A stretch of 64,000 nt of DNA from Enterobacteriaceae bacterium UBA5654 (GCA_002421005.1 DIJC01000013.1:222323-286322), one strand, 5' to 3'. Shown: positions 54,884 through 63,868, counted from the stretch's first letter. Notes: generated from the sequence alone by a model not told the origin. Translations and numbers: made by a program.

Positions 54884-55777
54884 CTAACGAAAGCGCATCG
54901 ACAGATCCAGCGCGCGGATATGCTTGGTCAGCGCGCCGACAGAAATAAAATCAACGCCGGTTTCAGCAAATTCGCGCAACGTATCAAAGGTCACATTCCC
55001 GGAAACCTCAAGCTGTGCCTGTCCCCGGGTGCGTTTTACCGCCTCGCGCATGACATCGGTGGTGAAGTTATCCAGCATGATGATATCCGCCCCGGCTTTC
55101 AGGGCATCATCCAGCTCATCCAGGTTTTCGACTTCCACTTCAACCGGGACATCCGGGTGTAGCCAGAAAGCTTTTTCGACCGCCTGACGGACCGAGCCGG
55201 AAGCAATAATGTGGTTTTCTTTGATCAGAAACGCATCGGAAAGACCGAGACGATGATTCGCGCCACCGCCGCACAGGACGGCATATTTCAGCGCGGTACG
55301 CAGGCCTGGCAGGGTCTTGCGGGTATCCAGCAACTGCGTCTGCGTGCCTTCCAGTAATTCAACATAGCGCCGGACTTCACTGGCTACCCCGGAGAGCGTT
55401 TGCACAAAGTTCAGCGCCGTGCGCTCGCCGGTGAGCAGCACGCGCGACGGGCCATCAAGTTCAAACAGCGGCTGATTGGCGACGACTTTATCGCCATCGG
55501 CAACGTGCCAGGTCACCTGAACGTCATCGCCCGCCAGCTGGATAAAGACTTCTTCGACCCAGCGCTTGCCGCAGAAAACGCCGTTTTCGCGAGTGATCAC
55601 GACGGCATGAGAGCGGCTGTCTTCCGGCAGGAGCTGCGCGGTAATATCGTTATTCGCATCGACTTCCCCGCCTAAATCTTCGCGCAGCGCCTGCGCAACG
55701 GTGGCGGGAATATCCAGGTTAATACGTTCCAGAAGCGCGTCACGTCGATGGTCAGGGTTATAGCGGCGAGGCGGCAT
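54884..55777 (-). CDS. nadC: NadC, quinolinate phosphoribosyltransferase
   Basis: De novo NAD enzyme (297 residues) converting quinolinate and PRPP to nicotinate mononucleotide. Conserved are LLDTRKTLPGLR, GGGANHRLGLSDAFLIKENH and EVSGNV. The start MPPRRYNPDHR matches E. coli; the open frame reaches 24 codons upstream across the ampD promoter. It is divergent from ampD, 87 bp away. Confidence 0.96.
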   Translation of the reverse strand: MPPRRYNPDHRRDALLERINLDIPATVAQALREDLGGEVDANNDITAQLLPEDSRSHAVVITRENGVFCGKRWVEEVFIQLAGDDVQVTWHVADGDKVVANQPLFELDGPSRVLLTGERTALNFVQTLSGVASEVRRYVELLEGTQTQLLDTRKTLPGLRTALKYAVLCGGGANHRLGLSDAFLIKENHIIASGSVRQAVEKAFWLHPDVPVEVEVENLDELDDALKAGADIIMLDNFTTDVMREAVKRTRGQAQLEVSGNVTFDTLREFAETGVDFISVGALTKHIRALDLSMRFR

Positions 55778-55864
55778 GATAAAACTCCAGATTGATAACG
55801 AATCATAAGGTTGAAACATGCTACTCTGAAGCGGATATTCGCACCACAAATAAGGAGATCCTGC

Positions 55865-56428
55865 ATGTTGTTAGACGAGGGTTGGCTGGCGGAGGCGCGA
55901 CGCGTTCCTTCCCCGCATTATGATTGCCGCCCGGATGATGAAATTCCTTCTTTACTGGTGGTGCATAATATTAGCCTTCCGCCCGGTGAGTTTGGCGGTC
56001 CGTGGATTGATGCCCTGTTCACCGGCACGATCGACCCCGACGCGCATCCTTTTTTCGCTGAAATCGCCCATTTGCGCGTTTCTGCCCATTGTCTGATTCG
56101 CCGCGACGGTGAAATCGTTCAGTATGTTCCTTTCGATAAACGTGCCTGGCATGCGGGCGTTTCGCTGTATCACGGACGCGAGCGCTGCAATGATTTTTCG
56201 ATTGGCATTGAGCTGGAGGGCATGGATACCCTGCCCTATACCGATGCTCAGTATCAGCAACTGGCGGCGGTCACCCGCGTGCTGATTGCGCGTTACCCGG
56301 CGATTGCCGACCATATGACCGGACACTGTGATATTGCTCCCGATCGTAAAACCGATCCCGGCCCTGCGTTTGACTGGGCGAGGTTTCGCGCTCTGGTTCT
56401 TTCATCGGCGGAAAAGGAGATATCATGA
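55865..56428 (+). CDS. ampD: AmpD, 1,6-anhydro-MurNAc-peptide amidase
   Basis: Cytoplasmic zinc amidase (187 residues) that recycles anhydromuropeptides; its loss induces AmpC beta-lactamase in species carrying ampR-ampC. The zinc ligands lie in VVHNISLP (His34 region) and GHCDIAPDRKTDPG (His154, Asp164 region). The start is MLLDEGW, after AAGGAGATC. It overlaps ampE by 4 bases. Confidence 0.96.
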   Translation: MLLDEGWLAEARRVPSPHYDCRPDDEIPSLLVVHNISLPPGEFGGPWIDALFTGTIDPDAHPFFAEIAHLRVSAHCLIRRDGEIVQYVPFDKRAWHAGVSLYHGRERCNDFSIGIELEGMDTLPYTDAQYQQLAAVTRVLIARYPAIADHMTGHCDIAPDRKTDPGPAFDWARFRALVLSSAEKEIS

Positions 56429-57279
56429 CGCTGTTTACCCTGCTGCTGGTCCTCATCGCCGAGCGTTTATTTAAGCTGGGCGAGCACTGGCAGCTCGATC
56501 ATCGGCTTGAAGTGCTGTTCCGGCGGATGAAGCATTTTTCGATGGCGCGGACGCTGCTGATGACCTTCATGATCATGGCACTGACGTTTCTGCTGCTGCG
56601 TGCGCTGTACGGCCTGTTTTTCAACGTGCCGTTGCTGGTGGCGTGGATCCTGCTGGGGCTGCTGTGTATTGGCGCGGGCAGAGTGCGGCTGCATTATCAC
56701 GCGTATCTGAAAGCCGCCGCCCGCAATGACAGCCACGCGCGGGATTCAATGGCCAGCGAACTGACGCTGATCCACGGCGTGCCGCCCGGCTGCGACGAGC
56801 GCGAATATCTGCGCGAACTGCAAAATGCGCTGCTGTGGATCAACTTCCGCTACTATCTGGCTCCGCTGTTCTGGTTTATCGTCGGCGGCGTATGGGGGCC
56901 AGTGCCGCTGGTCGGTTACGCGTTCCTGCGCGGCTGGCAGTCATGGCTGGCACGCTATCAGACGCCGCATCATCGCCTGCAATCGGGCATTGATTTCCTC
57001 CTCCATATGCTGGACTGGGTGCCGACGCGGCTGGTCGGAGTGATTTACGCCCTGCTGGGACATGGTGAAAAAGCGCTGCCCGCGTGGTTTGCCTCGCTGG
57101 GGGATCTGCATACCTCGCAGTATCAGGTATTGACCCGGCTGGCGCAGTTTTCGCTGGCGCGTGAACCGCACGTTGCACGGGTAGAGACGCCAAAAGCGGC
57201 GGTGTCGATGGCGAAAAAGACCTCGTTTGTGCTGGTGGTGATCGTGGCGCTGCTGACGATTTACGGCACGCTGCTCTAA
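56425..57279 (+). CDS. ampE: AmpE, inner-membrane accessory protein
   Basis: A 284-residue membrane protein with about four helices and a nucleotide-binding-like cytoplasmic loop. It is encoded with ampD; its role in beta-lactamase signalling is poorly defined. The family sequence LLVLIAERLFKLGEHWQLDHR is clear at the start. It converges with the GH43 gene, 18 bp away. Confidence 0.94.
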   Translation: MTLFTLLLVLIAERLFKLGEHWQLDHRLEVLFRRMKHFSMARTLLMTFMIMALTFLLLRALYGLFFNVPLLVAWILLGLLCIGAGRVRLHYHAYLKAAARNDSHARDSMASELTLIHGVPPGCDEREYLRELQNALLWINFRYYLAPLFWFIVGGVWGPVPLVGYAFLRGWQSWLARYQTPHHRLQSGIDFLLHMLDWVPTRLVGVIYALLGHGEKALPAWFASLGDLHTSQYQVLTRLAQFSLAREPHVARVETPKAAVSMAKKTSFVLVVIVALLTIYGTLL

Positions 57280-57297
57280 GCCCGCGTGCCGCGTGTT

Positions 57298-58248
57298 TTA
57301 ATGCGTATCCGCAGGCGGGATGCCGAAGTTGGGCATCCCGTTCTCATCCCAGTGGAGCAGCTTCATTCGGGTGTGACGATTGGGATCGTACAGCGGATCG
57401 CCTTCAATTTCCGTGTAGTTGCGCGCGTGATACACCAGCACATCCTGGCCGTCGGGCGTCTGCGTGAAGCTGTTGTGCCCTGGGCCATACTGACGATGTT
57501 CGTAGCTGGTGCGGAATACCGGCTGCGATGATTTATGCCAGTTTTGCGGCACCATCGGGTCGGCGTCCTTGTCGATCCACAGCAATCCCATGCAGTAGTT
57601 TTCATCCGTGGCGCTGGCGGAGTAGCTGACAAAAAGCCGCTCGCCGTGGGTGACCACCGCCGGTCCTTCGTTAACCTTAAATCCCCGGCATTCCCAGTCA
57701 AATTCAGGCTGGCTTAGCATCACCGGCTGGCCTTTAAGCGTCCACGGGTTTTCCAGTTCCGCCAGCCAGAGGTTTGAGTTTCCGGCAATATCCGGCGCTT
57801 TCTGCGCCCACAAATACCACTGTTTTCCCTGATGGAAAAAGGTGGTGGCGTCCAGCGCGAAAGTGTTGAACGGGGTGATCACCTGGCCTTTCTCGTGCCA
57901 CGTTCCGCTTAGCGGATCGGAATCGGCGCATTCCAGGGCAAACATCCGGTGCTGAAACATTCCCAGATCGTCGAGCGCCCGGGTCGGGGCGGCGGCAAAA
58001 TAGATATACCACTTGCCGTTAATATGATGCAGTTCCGGTGCCCAGATAAGCTCGCTCATCGGGCCGCTGTCCGGCTTGCGCCATACCGTCACCGCTCCGG
58101 CTGCGGGCAGCGCCTCCAGCGTCGCGGCGCGGCGGATCTCCAGCCGGTCGTATTCGGGTACGGAAGCGATAAAGTAATAGCTGCCGTCATGGCGCAGAAT
58201 AAATGGATCGGCACGCTGCTCAATAAAGGGGTTGGGCCAGTTTTCCAT
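57298..58248 (-). CDS. GH43 glycosidase, probable alpha-L-arabinofuranosidase
   Basis: A 316-residue five-bladed propeller enzyme of glycoside hydrolase family 43. The catalytic base Asp lies in QRADPFI and the acid Glu in NEGPAVV; LIWAPELHHINGKWYIYFAA is typical. There is no signal peptide, so it acts on imported oligosaccharides. Its start shares one base with the stop of the GPH transporter gene (TGATG). The promoter upstream looks AraC-controlled, favouring arabinose-containing substrates; xylosidase activity cannot be excluded. Confidence 0.88.
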   Translation of the reverse strand: MENWPNPFIEQRADPFILRHDGSYYFIASVPEYDRLEIRRAATLEALPAAGAVTVWRKPDSGPMSELIWAPELHHINGKWYIYFAAAPTRALDDLGMFQHRMFALECADSDPLSGTWHEKGQVITPFNTFALDATTFFHQGKQWYLWAQKAPDIAGNSNLWLAELENPWTLKGQPVMLSQPEFDWECRGFKVNEGPAVVTHGERLFVSYSASATDENYCMGLLWIDKDADPMVPQNWHKSSQPVFRTSYEHRQYGPGHNSFTQTPDGQDVLVYHARNYTEIEGDPLYDPNRHTRMKLLHWDENGMPNFGIPPADTH

Positions 58249-59654
58249 CAGGCTTTCCTCGTCTGTTCAGTGGATGGCAATTCCTGATACTCGCTCAGCT
58301 CACGATAGTTCACGCGGCGTTTCTCCAGATCGGCCTGGATCTGCTGCATAAATTGACTGTTCACTTTCAGCAGTCGCACCACGCCTGCGGTGATCAAATA
58401 CCCGATGCCGGGGATCACCGTAAACAGCAGCATAATGCCGTTGATCGCCGTCGCGCTTTGCTGTTTCGCGCCCGCGTCGTAGCCGTACCAGGAGAGCAGG
58501 AAACCCACCATCGCCCCGGCAATAGCCAGCCCCAGCTTCAGGAAAAACAGGTTGCCGGAAAAGCTGATCCCGGTAATGCGCTTACCGGTTTTCCATTCGC
58601 CGTAGTCATCGACGTCCGCCATAAGCGACCAGTGCAGCGGGGAGGGAATCTGGTGCAGGATGTTCAGCAGGAAATAGAGCACCACAATCATCACCGTGGC
58701 GTGCGGGTCAAAAAAGTAAAAGGCGCAGGAGAAGATCGCCAGTGCGATGTTGGTCCAGAAAAAGACTTTAAGTTTACACCAGCGGTCAGTGAGCACTTTC
58801 GCCAGCATACTGCCGATCATCATGCCGACCACGCCGAGGCTGATAAACAGGGTTGCGAAGTGGGTGCTTTCACCCATCACCCAGGTGACGTAGTACATGG
58901 TGGCCGCCATGCGGATGAAGCCGGGGCAGACATTGCACAGCGTCAGCAGCAGGATGCGCACCCACTGATCGTTTTTCCACACGTCGCGCAGGTCTTTTTT
59001 CAGTTCGTCATTGGTTTGAACGGCCGGACGTACCCGTTCGCGCACCGTGGCAAAGCAAAATAAAAACATGCACATGCCGATAAACGCCAGCACGGTCATC
59101 GCCATCTGATAACCCTTCGCCTTGTTATCTCCGCCGAACCAGTCCGCCATTGGCAACAGCGTTAAAGAGAGCAGCAGGGTGGCGATCCCGACCATGACAA
59201 AACGATAAGACTGGCAGGCGACGCGCTCTTTGGGATCGTTAGTGATCACGCTGCCCAGTGAGCAATAGGGAATATTAATGGCGGTATAGGTGATCGACAG
59301 CAGGAAATAAGTGACAAAGGCATAGATAACTTTGCTGCTGTAGCTCCATTCCGGCGTGGTGAACATCAGCACGCTAAACAGGGCGTAGGGAAAGGCAATC
59401 CACAGCAGCCACGGGCGAAAGCGGCCATATTTACTGCGGGTGCGGTCCGCCAGCGCGCCCATAATCGGGTCGGTAATGGCGTCGATCACCCGAATAGAGA
59501 GCAGCAGTACCCCGACCAGTGCCGGTGCGAGGCCAAAAATATCGGTATAAAAATAGTTAACAAACAACATGATGGCGCCGAAAATAATATTGCATCCGGC
59601 GTCACCCATTCCATAGCCAATCTTCTCTTTCACGGTCAGCGCGTTGTTGTTCAT
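58248..59654 (-). CDS. GPH-family sugar:cation symporter (arabino-oligosaccharide, predicted)
   Basis: A 468-residue MelB/XynB-type symporter with about 12 helices. The cation signature is RVIDAITDPIMGALADRT, followed by KYGRFRPWLLW and DVDDYGEWKTGKR. The start MNNNALTVKEKIGYG is preferred (GGAGGG ahead); the longer open frame runs over the promoter. It is related to the transporter at 13375-14775 but clearly distinct. It forms an operon with the GH43 gene. Confidence 0.93.
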   Translation of the reverse strand: MNNNALTVKEKIGYGMGDAGCNIIFGAIMLFVNYFYTDIFGLAPALVGVLLLSIRVIDAITDPIMGALADRTRSKYGRFRPWLLWIAFPYALFSVLMFTTPEWSYSSKVIYAFVTYFLLSITYTAINIPYCSLGSVITNDPKERVACQSYRFVMVGIATLLLSLTLLPMADWFGGDNKAKGYQMAMTVLAFIGMCMFLFCFATVRERVRPAVQTNDELKKDLRDVWKNDQWVRILLLTLCNVCPGFIRMAATMYYVTWVMGESTHFATLFISLGVVGMMIGSMLAKVLTDRWCKLKVFFWTNIALAIFSCAFYFFDPHATVMIVVLYFLLNILHQIPSPLHWSLMADVDDYGEWKTGKRITGISFSGNLFFLKLGLAIAGAMVGFLLSWYGYDAGAKQQSATAINGIMLLFTVIPGIGYLITAGVVRLLKVNSQFMQQIQADLEKRRVNYRELSEYQELPSTEQTRKA

Positions 59655-59685
59655 TGCCAGAACCCTCCATTGCAGTATGGAGAGA

Positions 59686-59778
59686 ATTATTCGCTGGCTA
59701 TGAAATAAATGCGTTGCAGGATAAAGGCGACGATATGGACAAAATGGCTCTGGAGAAGAAAGTGTGAGGCAGGTAACA
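59686..59778 (-). promoter_or_regulatory. Predicted AraC- and CRP-dependent promoter of the GPH-GH43 operon
   Basis: On the minus strand a CRP site TGTTACCTGCCTCACA (59763-59778) precedes GAGCCATTTTGTCCATA (59734-59750), which matches E. coli araI1 at 13 of 17 positions. A -10-like AATAAT follows (59686-59691). From TCACA to the end of TCCATA is 34 bases against 35 in araBAD, and from there to the -10 is 41 bases in both. A second AraC half-site is only weakly visible. The comparison with araBAD is from memory. Confidence 0.68.
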
Positions 59779-59779
59779 A

Positions 59780-59802
59780 CCCTCACCCAGGGCGGGTGAG
59801 GG
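59780..59802 (-). terminator. aroP 3' hairpin
   Basis: CCCTCACCC and GGGTGAGGG are perfect 9-bp arms; on the minus strand TTGTT follows. It lies just downstream of aroP and directly upstream of the CRP site of the next operon. Confidence 0.6.
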
Positions 59803-59810
59803 CGATAAGA

Positions 59811-61181
59811 TTACTGTGCTTTTACCGTTCTGGCGCTTTTTTGCTTAAACAGGTAGCCCACGCCGAGGATCACCAGCCATACCGGGATGAGGTAAACGGA
59901 GATCGCCATCCCGTCGGTCATCAGCATGATCACCAGCACTGCCGCCATAAACAGCAGACAGATCCAGTTACCTACCGGGTAGAACAGCGCCGGGAAACGA
60001 GGCGTCACACCCTGCTGGTGTTTCGCCCGGCGGAATTTCATGTGCGCCAGGCTGATCATCGCCCAGTTGATTACCAGCGCTGATACCACCAGCGCCATCA
60101 GCAATCCGAAAGCGGACTCCGGGGCAAAGTAGTTGATCAACACGCACAGCGCGGTGACCAGCGCGGAAACCAGAATGGTGTTGACCGGCACGCCGCGTTT
60201 ATCAACGTTCATCAGCACTTTCGGGGCATTACCCTGCTGCGCGAGGCCGAACAGCATCCGGCTGTTACAGTAAACGCAGCTGTTATAGACCGACAGTGCC
60301 GCCGTCAGCACGACCACGTTCAGGGCGTTAGCCACAAAGGTATCGCCCAGTTCGTGGAAAATCAGCACAAACGGGCTGGTATCCGCCGTGACGCGCGTCC
60401 ACGGCAGCAGTGACAGTAACACCGCCAGCGAGCCGACGTAGAAAATCAGAATACGGTAGATAACCTGGTTGGTCGCTTTCGGGATGCTCTGCTCCGGGTT
60501 ATCGGCTTCTGCGGCGGTGATCCCCACCAGTTCCAGCCCGCCGAAGGAGAACATGATGATCGCCATCATCATCACCAGCCCGTTAATCCCATGTGGCAGG
60601 AAGCCGCCCTGCTCCCACAGGTTGCGCACGGTGGCCTGCGGGCCGCCGTTGCCGCTGAACAGCAGCCAGCCACCGAACAGGATCATCGCGACGACCGCGA
60701 TAACTTTAATAATGGCAAACCAGAATTCCATCTCGCCGAACACTTTCACGTTGGTGAGGTTAATCGCGTTGATGGCAACAAAGAACACCGCCGCCGAAAC
60801 CCACGTCGGGATTTCCGGCCACCAGAACTGAATGTATTTGCCGACGGCGGTAAGCTCCGCCATCGCTACCAGCACGTACAGCACCCAGTAGTTCCAGCCA
60901 GAAGCAAAACCGGCGAAGCCGCCCCAATATTTATAGGCGAAGTGGCTGAACGAACCGGCAACCGGCTCTTCCACCACCATCTCCCCTAACTGACGCATGA
61001 TCAGAAAGGCGATAAAACCGGCAACGGCATAACCGAGAATAATGCCGGGCCCGGCGGACTGAATAACGGACGCGCTGCCCAGGAACAGGCCGGTACCGAT
61101 AGCCCCTCCCAGCGCAATAAGCTGAATATGGCGGTTTTTAAGCCCGCGCTTCAGCTGGTGGTCATGCTGTTGACCTTCCAT
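59811..61181 (-). CDS. aroP: AroP, aromatic amino acid permease
   Basis: Proton-coupled importer of phenylalanine, tyrosine and tryptophan, 456 residues and 12 helices, of the amino acid-polyamine-organocation family. The family start LKRGLKNRHIQLIALGGAIG and the helix 3 sequence YWGGFAGFASGWNYWVLY are clear. TyrR boxes lie upstream. In E. coli pdhR follows on the other side; here accessory block 3 intervenes. Confidence 0.96.
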   Translation of the reverse strand: MEGQQHDHQLKRGLKNRHIQLIALGGAIGTGLFLGSASVIQSAGPGIILGYAVAGFIAFLIMRQLGEMVVEEPVAGSFSHFAYKYWGGFAGFASGWNYWVLYVLVAMAELTAVGKYIQFWWPEIPTWVSAAVFFVAINAINLTNVKVFGEMEFWFAIIKVIAVVAMILFGGWLLFSGNGGPQATVRNLWEQGGFLPHGINGLVMMMAIIMFSFGGLELVGITAAEADNPEQSIPKATNQVIYRILIFYVGSLAVLLSLLPWTRVTADTSPFVLIFHELGDTFVANALNVVVLTAALSVYNSCVYCNSRMLFGLAQQGNAPKVLMNVDKRGVPVNTILVSALVTALCVLINYFAPESAFGLLMALVVSALVINWAMISLAHMKFRRAKHQQGVTPRFPALFYPVGNWICLLFMAAVLVIMLMTDGMAISVYLIPVWLVILGVGYLFKQKSARTVKAQ

Positions 61182-61229
61182 CGTGAAACCTCGTGAGTAT
61201 TTATTATGGGGTTGACGCTGTGGTGCGTG

Positions 61230-61270
61230 TGTACGTTTGCAATTCCATTTTGTGTATTGTTATCTTTACA
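61230..61270 (-). promoter_or_regulatory. Tandem TyrR boxes upstream of aroP
   Basis: On the minus strand TGTAAAGATAACAATACA (61253-61270) and TGGAATTGCAAACGTACA (61230-61247) fit the TyrR consensus TGTAAA-N6-TTTACA with a strong and a weak box, 5 bp apart. This is the expected arrangement for tyrosine-dependent repression of aroP. Confidence 0.65.
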
Positions 61271-61710
61271 TCGCAGTGGCATGAAATATGGTCTGGATGC
61301 TTTTGTCCGAATCAGAATAATGGTATATCGCCGCGAATGCACATCCTTTGTGAAGGGATGATGACGAGTTGCGCAAAAACAGTACAGTTGAGAAAGGCCG
61401 CGTACTTCGCTAATCAACATTTAACGCAAATTTAACTGTCTAATTTATTGAATTTTAAGTTAAAAAAATCAATAGCCCTTAATTCGGCAATGGTCAGTAA
61501 AACGTTATCTTCCCGCAGCACATCATTACGTCATTCATTATTCGTAAATATATAAACAATATTAATTAATGCCGGGCTTAATAGCGCTACTGGTTGTCAA
61601 TACTGAGTCGTTATTTTGGAAAAATGCCTCGCAAGCTTATATTTTATTTGTATTAACAAATCTGCGGGCGTTTAATTAAGTCACAATGGAATACCAGAGC
61701 GTGAAATGGA
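61271..61710. other. A+T-rich gap between aroP and the Hcp-effector gene
   Basis: About 440 bases without a gene, strongly A+T-rich from about 61430. It must hold the effector promoter; no clear promoter is called. The base composition continues into the Hcp-coding part of the next gene, consistent with acquired DNA. Confidence 0.6.
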
Positions 61711-63498
61711 ATGAGCGACATCATCTACCTGAAAATAACAGGTGAGAAACAAGGTGATATTTCTGCAGGTTGTGGAACCGTTGCGTCGGTGGGCAATCGC
61801 GGGCAGGCCGGGCATGAAGATGAAATTTTTGCATTTTCACTATCAGGCGCCCAGTTCAGGGACGAAAAAAGTTTTACTATTCAAGGGTTAAGTTTTTGTA
61901 AGCCTGTCGATAAAAGCTCACCTTTACTTTGTAATGCAATCACTAACAATGAGCGGCTATTTATCGAGTGTGACTTTTATCGAATTAGCAGAACAGGCCA
62001 TTGGGAGCGTTATTATTATATTCAACTAAGAAATGCTTCAATAACTGATATTCATACGACTTTAGTGCAAAATGAACTTCATCGCGAAGTGATAGCTGTC
62101 ACCTATGAATATATTCACTGTAAACACCTTATTGCTAATACAGAGTTCTACTACTTAACGCTGCCTGCCGATTATAACGGTATGTTTATTCCTCGTAATG
62201 ACATATCGATAAACAAGCCTGAACCCTCCGTAGTGAATGCCGTCAGGCCACAGCCTCCGTCAGCGGAAGTGACGCCGGTTTATGCCAAATCCTGCCTGAA
62301 AGAGAAAGGATGTACGGACGCCGGGACGACCGAAGAGCCAGCTGAAAACTTCGGGCAAATGGCGATTTTCGCGCAACCGGTTGTCGATGACTGCTGCGGT
62401 TACCGCCATCAGCATGATGATGAAGACGCAGATCTCCCGGTTAAATCAGCCGCCGCGCCACTGGCGCTAAGCGGGGGGCTTGCGACGCAGGTCTGGGGAG
62501 AGTGGTCGCTTAGCGGGTTATTCGGTGCGGCAAGAGGCGTCCCCTACATAGGGGCGCTGGCCTCCACTTTGTATATTCCGGGTGCCGGGGAAGGAAGCGA
62601 TCGCGTGCCGGGACGCGATGAGTTCTGGTATGAGGAAGAGCTACGTAAGAAAGCACTGTCAGGCGGCACGGCGACGACGCGGGTCCGTTTCTTCTGGGGA
62701 ACCGATATACACGGCAAGCCGCAGGTTTTTGGCGTCCATACCGGGGAGGGAACGCCTTATGAAAACGTTCGCGTTGCCAACATGCTTTGGAATGCCAACG
62801 CGCAGCGGTACGAGTTCACTCCCGCCCACGAGGTGGATGGGCCATTAATTACCTGGACCCCGGCAAAGCCAGACGGCTCTGACTACCCCGCCAACACCGG
62901 TAATAGCGCTCCGCCGGTCGATCAGCCAACCATTCTGGTGACTCCGATCCCTGAAGGGAACAACGAGTTCACCACTCCGCCTTTTCCGGCTCCCGACGCA
63001 GCCGATTTTAATGACTACATTCTGGTTTTCCCGGCGGACTCCGGCATCCAGCCGATTTATGTCTACCTGAAAGCTGACCCGCGGAACGTACCTGGTGTTG
63101 CAACGGGCAATGGCGTCAAGCTCAAGCCGGGCACAATTTGGCTGGATATGTCGGTGACCAATGCGGGAGAGGGGGCACCCATACCCGCGCATATAGCAGA
63201 TAAATTACGCGGCAGACACTTTAATAATTTTGATGAATTCAGGAAGGCGATGTGGTTTGAAATTAGTCAGGACCCGGATTTAATGGAGCAGTTTAGAGAA
63301 AGTAACCAGGATACCTTAAAACAATCTCATGCCCCATATACACCTGAGGAGGGTTACTACCATGGGCCTAATGAGATAGTTAGAAAATTCCAGATACATC
63401 ATGTCATTGAAATCAAATATGGAGGCCCAGTGTATGATATTGATAATCTAAGGATTGTTACACCGCGTTTGCATGATGAAATTCACTACAGGAGATAA
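61711..63498 (+). CDS. Hcp-fused T6SS effector: Hcp / pyocin-S domain / HNH DNase
   Basis: A 595-residue polymorphic toxin. Residues 1-165 are an Hcp tube protein (MSDIIYLKITGEKQGDISAG; GHEDEIF; CKPVDKSSPLL). A linker with a Cys/His/Asp-rich patch (CCGYRHQHDDEDAD, 228-241) follows. About 300-455 is an S-type pyocin domain (VRFFWGTDIHGKPQVFGVHTG). About 470-595 is a colicin E9-type HNH DNase: H563, H564, N579, H588 and H592 correspond to E9 H102, H103, N118, H127 and H131 at a constant offset. It would be loaded into the type VI secretion tube and cut DNA in rival bacteria. No other T6SS gene is in the window. Hcp-toxin fusions are a described class; this protein is assigned from sequence only. 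Confidence 0.92.
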   Translation: MSDIIYLKITGEKQGDISAGCGTVASVGNRGQAGHEDEIFAFSLSGAQFRDEKSFTIQGLSFCKPVDKSSPLLCNAITNNERLFIECDFYRISRTGHWERYYYIQLRNASITDIHTTLVQNELHREVIAVTYEYIHCKHLIANTEFYYLTLPADYNGMFIPRNDISINKPEPSVVNAVRPQPPSAEVTPVYAKSCLKEKGCTDAGTTEEPAENFGQMAIFAQPVVDDCCGYRHQHDDEDADLPVKSAAAPLALSGGLATQVWGEWSLSGLFGAARGVPYIGALASTLYIPGAGEGSDRVPGRDEFWYEEELRKKALSGGTATTRVRFFWGTDIHGKPQVFGVHTGEGTPYENVRVANMLWNANAQRYEFTPAHEVDGPLITWTPAKPDGSDYPANTGNSAPPVDQPTILVTPIPEGNNEFTTPPFPAPDAADFNDYILVFPADSGIQPIYVYLKADPRNVPGVATGNGVKLKPGTIWLDMSVTNAGEGAPIPAHIADKLRGRHFNNFDEFRKAMWFEISQDPDLMEQFRESNQDTLKQSHAPYTPEEGYYHGPNEIVRKFQIHHVIEIKYGGPVYDIDNLRIVTPRLHDEIHYRR

Positions 63499-63502
63499 CA
63501 CT

Positions 63503-63793
63503 ATGTTTACATTCAAGGGGAAAATTGAAGATTATACCGAAGCGGAATTTATTGAGCTTCTTGATGAATTAAGGATCGCAACACGAAAAGAAAACTCCTT
63601 ACAAGGAAGGAAGTTAGAAAAATATATCGATTCTATCGTGGACCATTTCATTAAAATCACGGAGCATCCGGCACAGGGCGATTTGCTCTTTTATCCCAAA
63701 ACGCGTGATGACGATAAACCTGAAAACATTGTAAAAATCGTCAGAGAATGGCGGCGTGCGCAGGGGCTGCCGCTGTTTAAAGACTCGAAGTGA
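63503..63793 (+). CDS. Colicin DNase immunity protein (Im9 family)
   Basis: A 96-residue immunity protein of the E2/E7/E8/E9 type: KIEDYTEAEFIELL, then TEHPAQGDLLFYPK and DDDKPENIVKIVREWR match Im9. It should bind the HNH DNase next to its active site and protect the producer. The start ATG lies 4 bp after the toxin stop, with GGAG ahead. It is acidic and cytoplasmic. Confidence 0.95.
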   Translation: MFTFKGKIEDYTEAEFIELLDELRIATRKENSLQGRKLEKYIDSIVDHFIKITEHPAQGDLLFYPKTRDDDKPENIVKIVREWRRAQGLPLFKDSK

Positions 63794-63820
63794 ACATAAA
63801 GGAAGTCGCTAACATCAAAA

Positions 63821-63845
63821 TCATCGCATCCTGATGATGCGATGA
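63821..63845. repeat. Perfect hairpin in the gap between immunity genes
   Basis: TCATCGCATC and GATGCGATGA are perfect 10-bp arms around CTGAT, overlapping the start of the toxin-tail remnant. There is no T run. Confidence 0.75.
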
Positions 63846-63865
63846 AATCCACTACAGGGAGTAAC
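63842..63865 (+). pseudogene. Remnant of an HNH DNase 3' end
   Basis: Read in frame, GAT GAA ATC CAC TAC AGG GAG TAA gives DEIHYRE and a stop, almost the same as the intact toxin end DEIHYRR. The following bases, to the next immunity start, also resemble the toxin-immunity junction at 63480-63505. This is what is left of a second toxin tail. Confidence 0.8.
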
Positions 63866-63868
63866 GCT

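Noticed and set aside
61711..63498. Reading the effector gene as a secreted S-type pyocin
   Set aside because: The N-terminal 165 residues are an Hcp domain rather than a receptor-binding domain, and no lysis gene is seen; delivery by type VI secretion fits better.
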